DNA of 64,000 bases from Streptomyces sp. NRRL S-118 (GTDB taxonomy: Bacteria; Actinomycetota; Actinomycetes; Streptomycetales; Streptomycetaceae). A program made the position numbers and the translations under genes. Below the pieces are notes generated by a model, which had not been told where the DNA came from, ran no database searches, and saw nothing but the letters and a program-made list of their open reading frames with translations. Location: NCBI RefSeq assembly GCF_000716335.1, contig NZ_KL591002.1:229219-293218 (forward strand). Reading direction: 5' to 3'. Of the stretch, positions 58,621 through 64,000 are shown in pieces. Every line of letters begins with the position of its first letter. Within the stretch, counting starts at the first letter, position 1.

Positions 58621-60020
58621 ACCCCTCGGCCTGGTGTCTGCTCAAACTGAACGCGCGGGTTGGGGTTCGTAGAAGGTTCCGTCGCGGAGCATTGCGAACA
58701 GCACGTCGGCCCGGCGTCTGGCGAGGCAGAGCAGGGCTTGGGTGTGGTGTTTGCCTTGGGCGATCTTCTTGTCGTAGTAGGCCCGGGATGCCGGGTCGCC
58801 CAGGGCGGCGAACGCGGAGAGGAAGAAGGCACGTTTGAGCTGCTTGTTTCCCCGTCTGGAGGGCTGTTCACCGCGGATCGAGGAGCCTGAGCTGCGGGTC
58901 GCCGGGGCGAGTCCGGCGTAGGCGGCGAGGTGGCCGGCGGTCGGGAAGGTGCTGCCGTCGCCGACCTCGATCAGGATGCGGGCTCCGGTCCTGGCGCCGA
59001 TTCCCGGCATCGAGGTCAGGACCTTCGAAAGAGGGTGGGCCTCCAGCAGTTCCTCGATCCGCCCGGCCAGCAGCTTGCGCTGTTCAAGGACGGCGGCCAG
59101 CGATCCGGCCAGGCTCGGGACGATCAGCGCAGCCGCCTCGGTCCCCGGAACGGTCACGGTCTGCTCGTCCAGCGCGTCGAAGATCTCTTCGACCAGCCGC
59201 TCGGCCATCCTCGGAGCCTTTGGCCGCAGCAGGGTGACCAGCCGCCGCCGTCCGGCCTTGCGGATCTGGGCCGGGGACCCGAACCGTTCCAGCAGCATCA
59301 GGACGGCCGGGTGCTGCAGCCGCGGCCCCAGGACCCGTTCCAGCGACGGGTGGATCTGTGTCAGCAGGCCGTGGAGCCGGTTGGCAACCCTGGTGGCCTC
59401 GCCGGCCAGGTCGTCGTCGAAGCCGACGATCATCTCCAGTTCGGCGATCGTCTCGTCCTCGCCGTCGATCGCCCGCAGCGTGTGAGGCATCGCGCGTGCG
59501 GCGTCGGCGATGATGAACGCGTCCCTCGCGTCGGTCTTGGCCTCGCCCGGGTAGAGGTCGGCAATTCGCCGCATCGTTAATCCGGGCAGGTAGGCGATTG
59601 GGCAGCCCATGTCCCGTGCGACTGCGAGCGGCAGGGCGCCGATCGAGGCCGGCTGGTCGACCACGACCAGCACTGTTCCGTGCTTGGCCTGGAGTTTCGC
59701 GAAGAGCTCGCGGAGCTTGGGCTCGGTGTTGGGCAGGCGCTTGTCGAACGCCTTCTTGCCGGCGGGGGTGACGGCGGTGGCGTGGTGTTCGCCCTTGCCG
59801 ACGTCCAGGCCGAGGAAGACGTCGATGTCGCCGGTGTCGATCACGTGCAAGCCCCTCCATCACGCTTTCGTCCGGCCTTGCCAGGGCACCGAGCTGCCAC
59901 ATCCACGTTACGGAGAGCTCTTCCGGCTCGGGTGAAGCCGGTGCTCAAGCCCCTCATCAGCGGTTCGTCGATGCCTCCGGGCCCGGTGACACCACCCCCC
60001 GGATCATCAACAACAAGGGG
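58621..60020 (-). mobile_element. IS110-family insertion element, borders not resolved
   Basis: The element includes the transposase and, by analogy with IS110, a longer non-coding left end upstream of it. IS110 elements lack terminal inverted repeats, so I could not place exact borders; the right coordinate is an estimate. The left-end region shows short GC-rich hairpins and no reading frame. Confidence 0.5.
58642..59844 (-). CDS. IS110-family transposase
   Basis: A 400-residue DEDD transposase. The N-terminal RuvC-like domain has D in VFLGLDVGKGEHHATAV, VLVVVDQPASIG, and EAKTDARDAFIIADAAR. The C-terminal IS116/IS110/IS902 domain has LTSMPGIGARTGARILIEVG and AYAGLAPATRSSGSSIRGEQ followed by RRGNKQLKRAFF. 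The frame is intact. GTG 59844 has GGAGGGG 7 nt upstream; a TTG at 59850 is too close to that site. The element reads against its neighbours and ends 21 bp from the small gene at 58234. Confidence 0.93.
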   Translation of the reverse strand: MIDTGDIDVFLGLDVGKGEHHATAVTPAGKKAFDKRLPNTEPKLRELFAKLQAKHGTVLVVVDQPASIGALPLAVARDMGCPIAYLPGLTMRRIADLYPGEAKTDARDAFIIADAARAMPHTLRAIDGEDETIAELEMIVGFDDDLAGEATRVANRLHGLLTQIHPSLERVLGPRLQHPAVLMLLERFGSPAQIRKAGRRRLVTLLRPKAPRMAERLVEEIFDALDEQTVTVPGTEAAALIVPSLAGSLAAVLEQRKLLAGRIEELLEAHPLSKVLTSMPGIGARTGARILIEVGDGSTFPTAGHLAAYAGLAPATRSSGSSIRGEQPSRRGNKQLKRAFFLSAFAALGDPASRAYYDKKIAQGKHHTQALLCLARRRADVLFAMLRDGTFYEPQPARSV

Positions 60021-60318
60021 GGGAAGTCATGCCGGACCCGAAGGCCGGAGGCCCCATTGCGGAGCCACGAAAACGGTAACGGGGGGGCGGCGCGTCGCCG
60101 GCGATGGCCGTCCACGCGGCGGTTCGCGCGCGTGTGCACCCTCGACGAACCGCCGGCCAAGGGCCAGCGGTCCCATTCCGCCTCGGGTCTCGGGCAGCGT
60201 GGCCGCCGGTGAGGACGTTCGCCACCTGATCGCCCAGCCGGAAGACCCCAGGCGCACCGCTCCGGGGGCTTCGCTTGCCCGAAGGCCCCAGCCATCAGCG
60301 TGCCGGGGGCTTTCGTAG
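59845..60318. other. gene-free stretch upstream of the IS110 transposase
   Basis: About 470 bp with no supported gene. The first ~170 bp (59845-60020), on the minus strand, is where IS110-group elements encode their bridge RNA. The rest includes short hairpins and an integrase-type terminator at its right end. Confidence 0.4.
60282..60313 (+). terminator. terminator-like hairpin next to the first tRNA-like site
   Basis: GGCCCC (60284-60289) pairs with the GGGGGC/T region at 60305-60311, followed by TTTCG. It lies 6 bp before a tRNA 3'-end sequence, the same layout as the integrase terminator at 63893, which suggests a lost integrase gene. Confidence 0.5.
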
Positions 60319-60356
60319 TGGTGGGCGCGGACGGTCTCGAACCGCCACAGTCTGCT
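60319..60356 (-). other. degenerate tRNA-Val 3' end (old attachment site)
   Basis: Read on the minus strand this segment ends ...AGCAGACTGTGGCGG, TTCGAGACCGTCCG, CGCCCACCA: an anticodon-stem 3' half, T arm and acceptor arm with CCA. It matches the copy at 63930 over the acceptor and T arms with one base change, but the variable loop and anticodon loop differ. No 5' half of a tRNA is adjacent. Confidence 0.7.
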
Positions 60357-60645
60357 CCATCAGGTCGACCAGCACGGCTGTACGGGCCTCTCTTCCTTGC
60401 ACCGACGACTCCCGCATGGCTGCCTCGAGCTGCCCGTGTCCCCTGTCGTGATGTCACCTGGTGATGTCATGACTCGGTGCTGTCCTGAGGTGCTGCCGCC
60501 ACGCGGCTCGCAGACCTTCGAGCTCGGCTCGGGGAAACGACCGGCCCCACTGAGACTCGTAGGCTTCCTCGCCCAGTTCGTGGACGATCCGGTCGAAGGG
60601 CCGGACAACCGACCGGGCGAGTACCGTGATCGTATGGCGCCCTGA

Positions 60646-60858
60646 CTTCGCATCCCCCCGACGCGAACTCTACGGAAGGTCCCGGACGTAGACAAGAAGA
60701 TCGTAGACAGGACCCTCCGGACCTATAACTCCCATCTCAGTCGCGTTGAGGTTCTCACCTACGATGATCTCCTCGATGCTGCTGACAGAGCGCTGCGCTT
60801 CGAGAACGACGCTCTATCGGACTCCAACCCTGAATCGATTTCAGACAGACCATCCTGA
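60646..60858 (+). pseudogene. C-terminal fragment resembling a Shedu/DUF4263-type protein
   Basis: A 70-codon open segment without a start, ending at TGA 60856-60858, reads DKKIVDRTLRTYNSHLSRVE followed by VLTYDDLLDAADRALRFEND. The phrase VLTYDDLL(D)xA(D/E)RAL is typical, from memory, of the C-terminal end of DUF4263 (SduA, Shedu anti-phage) proteins. No upstream nuclease domain is left in the same frame or nearby, so this is a relic if the match is real. Confidence 0.35.
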
Positions 60859-61675
60859 TCCTTCCCGGGCGGTCGCCGGCTTCGTGTAAACCGCACGTCG
60901 CGCTGCTATCACCCCATCTGCCGCCGACCCACACGGTGTGAGCTGGGCAGGCTTTGAGGGCTTGCCTGAATCGGCGGCGGGCAAATCCCTACCCGCCAGG
61001 AAACAGCCGATGGCCAGTTCGACCAGTCGGCCCACGCATCTGCGCGCCGCCGGGCGCGGCCGGGCATGGACGACTGTTCTCGTGCGCCTTCGTTGCCGTC
61101 AGTCTGCCGTCAGGTCCAAGCCTCAACAGACAGTGACCTGAGCTTGGGAATCACCGTGCTTCTGGGCGTGGTTGGCGACCTGACCAGCGGAAACGGGTGT
61201 CAAGGTGAAGCCATGGGCTCTTGCTGGCACCCGCTGTTGACCGTGGTTTACCGACCTGTCGGGCACGGATCGGGCACGGTGCTGAGCACCACTTTAGGAG
61301 CGAGGTGGGGCAACTTCGGGCCTGACCTGGGTCATGCTGGCTCCCGTGCCGACGGCCTCGAAGCCCCGTTCGCAGCCGCCGTTCCCCGTGAGTCCCCGCT
61401 CCTTCTGGCACGCCTGTGGCACGGGCTGACTCTCTCGATGCGAACTATCGGCAGTTCGGCCGCTGAGGTCTCCCGGTGTGGTTACGCAGCCTAGTGCGGT
61501 CGACCAGGATCATCCGGGAGCGGCACGGTTGCTGCACTTCGCTGCTGTACGCCTTATGCCTGGGTTGCCAGTCGGGACGGTGGACACCGTCGGCCGCTGT
61601 CTGGCCAGTCGATCCACTGCCGTCAGAGGTTCCGTTCAAGATGGCCTGTCACTGGCAAGCCCTATCGTCGGCGCC
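60859..61675. other. gene-free stretch in the accessory region
   Basis: About 820 bp in which no frame has both a credible start and coding-like composition. The GC content looks lower than in the flanking chromosome. It may be decayed element DNA. Confidence 0.4.
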
Positions 61676-62251
61676 ATGGGTGATCACTTCCAGACCATCG
61701 TTGACCTCGATGCCACGCCTGCCGAGGCTTCGGCGCTCGCAGTCCGCGCCCTCGATTGGCTCGTTCGAGAGGGGATCGTGCTCGCCAGACGGGCTGACTG
61801 CTTGCTTGGAGCACGGTCGGGAAACCCACCCGGCGAGCAATGGGCGAAGGCAGTCAGCGAGCCGGACTGGGAGCCGACGGACGGCCTCAAGATTGAGACT
61901 GGACGCACGGTTTTCCATGGTGGACAGGGCGATGCGCAGTACGCGACCTGCCCGCGGTGCGCCAGCCGGACCTACTTCTACACCGAAACCTGGGACAGCA
62001 TAGAGGGGGCCAGCGAAGCGTTCGATGGTGCCTTCAACGCCTGGCACAAGACCGGAGAGGCGACCGTCGCGTGCCAGCACTGCGGGTCGGCCTCTGACCT
62101 CCGCGCCTGGACGTGGGCTGACGACTACTTCGCGTTCGCCTACCTTGGCTTCGAGTTCTGGAACTGGCCCGAGTTCGCGCCTCAGTTTCTGGCTGACTTC
62201 GCCCAAGTGCTCGACGGTCACCGAGTAGTGCGCGTCTGGGGAAAGCTATGA
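61676..62251 (+). CDS. conserved hypothetical protein with two CxxC pairs
   Basis: A 191-residue soluble protein. The start DHFQTIVDLDATPAEASALA, VFHGGQGDAQYATCPRCASR, VACQHCGSASDLRAW and the end FEFWNWPEFAPQFLADFAQV are typical of a family that is scattered across Streptomyces genomes. CPRC and CQHC probably form one zinc ribbon. Function unknown. ATG 61676 was chosen because the preceding 198 bp of open frame lack coding character. Confidence 0.75.
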   Translation: MGDHFQTIVDLDATPAEASALAVRALDWLVREGIVLARRADCLLGARSGNPPGEQWAKAVSEPDWEPTDGLKIETGRTVFHGGQGDAQYATCPRCASRTYFYTETWDSIEGASEAFDGAFNAWHKTGEATVACQHCGSASDLRAWTWADDYFAFAYLGFEFWNWPEFAPQFLADFAQVLDGHRVVRVWGKL

Positions 62252-62473
62252 GGACCGGAGTTCACGCCAGAAGCCGAAGAAGTGACGCGGGGCCTCGCTG
62301 ACCTGGGGCCTCCTGAGCGACCAATGCTGTGACCTGCGGCTTAGCTGTCGATGGTTGTCAACGTTGGTCGCTGTCGGCTGCCCTCGGACGGCCCCGAGAC
62401 GGCCCAGCGTCCTCTATGCACGTTGTTCTGCGAACTGCTGCGGCTGGCAGCCCTTGTTTGCTGAGATCTACGT

Positions 62474-63052
62474 GTGAGCGACACACTCATAACCACTGTG
62501 ATTGCGGCCGCCTCCGCCTTCTCGGCGTCAGGCCTTGCCTCCTGGCTTGCGCTGCGCGGTGTGCGACAGCAAGTCACTACACAGCGAGCGCTGGCGGAGG
62601 AAGACCGTGCTGATCGCCGCGAAGCGGAGAATCGGGCTGTGCGCCGAGATGCTTACGCGCAGTTCATCGCTACCGCTATTCGTTGCGCGGGGCTGATTCG
62701 CGACGCCAGAGAAGCCGGCACCTCCGACGAGACATACCGTGAGCGTTTCCGAGCAGCTCAGAGCGGGCTTTCAGAGATCATCCAAGCGCAAGCGATCGTG
62801 ACTGTGGAAGGACCGGCCGCGGTAGCAGGTGCCGCTACCCGCGCGCGCTGGAGTCTTGGGCGGGAGCTTGAAGCTGTAGATGGGTGCCGTCGTGGCGTGG
62901 ACACAGACGAGGGTGTAGTCAGTGCTGGGCGAGCCCGGCTACAGGCCGTAACAGAAATGGCGAACGCAGCCAGGCGAGCTTTTGGCGATGCTGAAGGAGA
63001 TCCGGTTGCTGCCCCTTGCGTAGGTTTCACTGCACCACCGGCTGGCAGTTAG
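62474..63052 (+). CDS. hypothetical protein with N-terminal membrane anchor
   Basis: A 192-residue protein: one hydrophobic segment near the start (ITTVIAAASAFSASGLASWL) followed by a charged coiled-coil-like helix (TQRALAEEDRADRREAENRA, VRRDAYAQFIATAIRCAGLI). The rest is helical with no known domain. Such membrane-anchored helical proteins are common cargo of Streptomyces integrative elements. GTG 62474 is preceded by a weak site. Confidence 0.6.
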   Translation: MSDTLITTVIAAASAFSASGLASWLALRGVRQQVTTQRALAEEDRADRREAENRAVRRDAYAQFIATAIRCAGLIRDAREAGTSDETYRERFRAAQSGLSEIIQAQAIVTVEGPAAVAGAATRARWSLGRELEAVDGCRRGVDTDEGVVSAGRARLQAVTEMANAARRAFGDAEGDPVAAPCVGFTAPPAGS

Positions 63053-63124
63053 CGTCGCGCAGGAGGTCGGTGGAGCGGCTTTGGGCGGGAGCTGCCATGG
63101 GGCGAGAGATCGGGGCCCGTAAGC

Positions 63125-63868
63125 TTGCCGCGACTCGGGCAGTCTCTGGACCTGCGCAGCGCGCTCAGCGCCGCCTGTCGGGAGGAGCTGATCACCAGGA
63201 ACGTGGTCAAGCTCGTACCAGCCCCGCGGGTGCAGCAGAGGGAGCTGAAGCCGTGGGACCTGGAACAGACGACGACCTTCCTGGAGGCGGCGCGCGGCGA
63301 CGCGCTGTACGCCGCGTTCGTCCTGGCCGTGGCCCTCGGGCTGCGCCGGGGGGAGGTTCTCGGGCTGCGGTGGTCGGACATCGACCTGGAGCGTCGCACC
63401 CTCACCGTGCGGAACCAGATCCAGCGGGTGCAGCACGAGCTGTACGCGGACTCCACGAAGAACCGCCGGACCCGCGCCGTCCCTCTCCCCCTCATGTGCG
63501 TGCCGCCACTGCGCTGGCAGCGCCTCCGGCAGGCTGCGCAGCAGCTCGCCGCAGGGGAAGACTGGCAGGACAGTGACTACGTCTTCACAACCCGCACCGG
63601 TCGCACGGTTGAGCCGATGAACCTCAGCCGCTCGTTCCAGCGCATCACGGAGGCAGCGGGACTACCCCGGATCCGGCTGCACGACGCCCGGCACGGGTGC
63701 GCGACGCTCCTGTTCGCCGCGGGCGTGCCGGCGCGGGTCGTTATGGAGATCCTGGGGCACTCCCAGATCGCCGTCACGATGAACGTGTACACCCACGTCT
63801 CCGACGAGCACCGGAGGGAGGCGATGGGGCACATGGACCGGCTGCTCCGCCGGCGCCGTCCCGAGTGA
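63125..63868 (+). CDS. int: tyrosine site-specific integrase, N-terminally truncated
   Basis: A 247-residue protein with a complete tyrosine-recombinase catalytic domain: Arg in GLRRGEVLGLRW, Lys in DSTKNRRTRAVPLP, His-x-x-Arg in RLHDARHGCATLL, His in EILGHSQIAVTMN, and the nucleophile Tyr in NVYTHVSDEH. Actinobacterial relatives are usually about 370-400 residues; the arm-binding and most of the core-binding domains are missing, and the upstream bases do not encode them in another frame. The likely TTG start at 63125 is poor, so expression is uncertain. It ends 62 bp before a tRNA-derived attachment sequence. Confidence 0.85.
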   Translation: MPRLGQSLDLRSALSAACREELITRNVVKLVPAPRVQQRELKPWDLEQTTTFLEAARGDALYAAFVLAVALGLRRGEVLGLRWSDIDLERRTLTVRNQIQRVQHELYADSTKNRRTRAVPLPLMCVPPLRWQRLRQAAQQLAAGEDWQDSDYVFTTRTGRTVEPMNLSRSFQRITEAAGLPRIRLHDARHGCATLLFAAGVPARVVMEILGHSQIAVTMNVYTHVSDEHRREAMGHMDRLLRRRRPE

Positions 63869-63892
63869 GACTGCCGTCAATCACTACCGTCG

Positions 63893-63925
63893 AAGGCCCC
63901 CGCAAGATGACCTGCGGGGGCCTTT
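63893..63925 (+). terminator. integrase terminator
   Basis: AAGGCCCCCGCA (63893-63904) pairs with TGCGGGGGCCTTT (63913-63925) around an 8-nt loop, giving a stem of 12 bp followed by TTTG. It starts 25 bp after the integrase stop. Confidence 0.85.
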
Positions 63926-63929
63926 GTGC

Positions 63930-63974
63930 TGGTGGGCGCGGACGGTTTCGAACCGCCGACATCTGCTTTGTAAG
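63930..63974 (-). other. tRNA-Val(UAC) 3'-half, attachment site of an integrative element
   Basis: On the minus strand this reads CTTACAAAGCAG-ATGTC-GGCGG-TTCGAAA-CCGTC-CGCGCCC-A-CCA: anticodon loop with UAC, anticodon-stem 3' strand, canonical 5-nt variable loop, T arm, acceptor 3' strand and CCA. The bases that follow on the 5' side (GGATCGAA) do not pair as an anticodon stem, so it is a half tRNA, as left by integration at a tRNA 3' end. The integrase ends 62 bp away. Confidence 0.8.
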
Positions 63975-64000
63975 TTCGATCCGAGTCTGTTCCGGCTGCT

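Overview
The window is high-GC actinobacterial DNA of Streptomyces type. Evidence: strong third-position G/C bias, frequent GTG/TTG starts, many start codons placed 6-7 nt after a TANNNT -10 box (leaderless transcripts), and a gene order matching the S. coelicolor chromosome around its division and cell wall (dcw) cluster. Much of the order left of the dcw cluster also resembles the Mycobacterium Rv2165c-Rv2184c block (ArsA-like ATPase, acyltransferase, class II DAHP synthase, Ser/Thr kinase, Rv2175c-like protein, MTHFR, DUF3040, rsmH). I recalled these comparisons and did not compute them.

Region 1 (1-16622) is central metabolism and regulation: the tail of an ArsA-like ATPase, a DUF5304 protein, ROK glucokinase, an EEP-family hydrolase, an alpha/beta hydrolase, a PlsC-type acyltransferase, the MacS/MacR two-component pair, a collapsed 6-phosphofructokinase gene (7979-8385), a D-2-hydroxyacid dehydrogenase, a fused TrpE-TrpG with a Trp-codon leader peptide and attenuator, class II DAHP synthase, an iron-box-associated bacterioferritin-associated ferredoxin convergent with bacterioferritin, a sulfite-oxidase-like molybdoenzyme, a His-rich DUF4396 membrane protein behind a copper-type operator, and endonuclease IV.

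Region 2 (16629-34144) holds a PASTA Ser/Thr kinase, thiOSG under a TPP riboswitch, an FAD oxidoreductase, an Rv2175c-like DNA-binding protein, thiE, metF, a membrane protein, and a CrtI-like oxidoreductase. It also holds an ABC-like ATPase / YhgE-Pip membrane protein / TetR operon with a perfect palindromic operator, then a HEPN protein, a methyltransferase and a DUF3040 protein closed by a strong hairpin.

Region 3 (34489-40066) is a translationally coupled MoxR ATPase / DUF58 / DUF3488-transglutaminase cassette and a beta-carbonic anhydrase, all on the minus strand and facing away from the dcw cluster.

Region 4 (40243-58140) is the dcw cluster on the plus strand: rsmH, ftsL, ftsI, murE, murF, mraY, murD, ftsW, murG, ftsQ, ftsZ, pgeF (ylmD), yggS (ylmE), sepF, yggT (ylmG), divIVA, ending at a 19-bp-stem terminator. 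No mraZ, murC, ddl or ftsA is present.

Region 5 (58141-64000) is accessory DNA at the place where ileS follows divIVA in S. coelicolor. It has a small orphan gene, an IS110-family transposase, a fragment resembling the end of a Shedu-like protein, two conserved cargo genes, and an N-terminally truncated tyrosine integrase. Two 3'-half tRNA-Val(UAC) sequences (60319 and 63930), each just after an integrase-type terminator, suggest repeated insertion of elements into one tRNA gene. The intact tRNA, if present, lies beyond the right edge.
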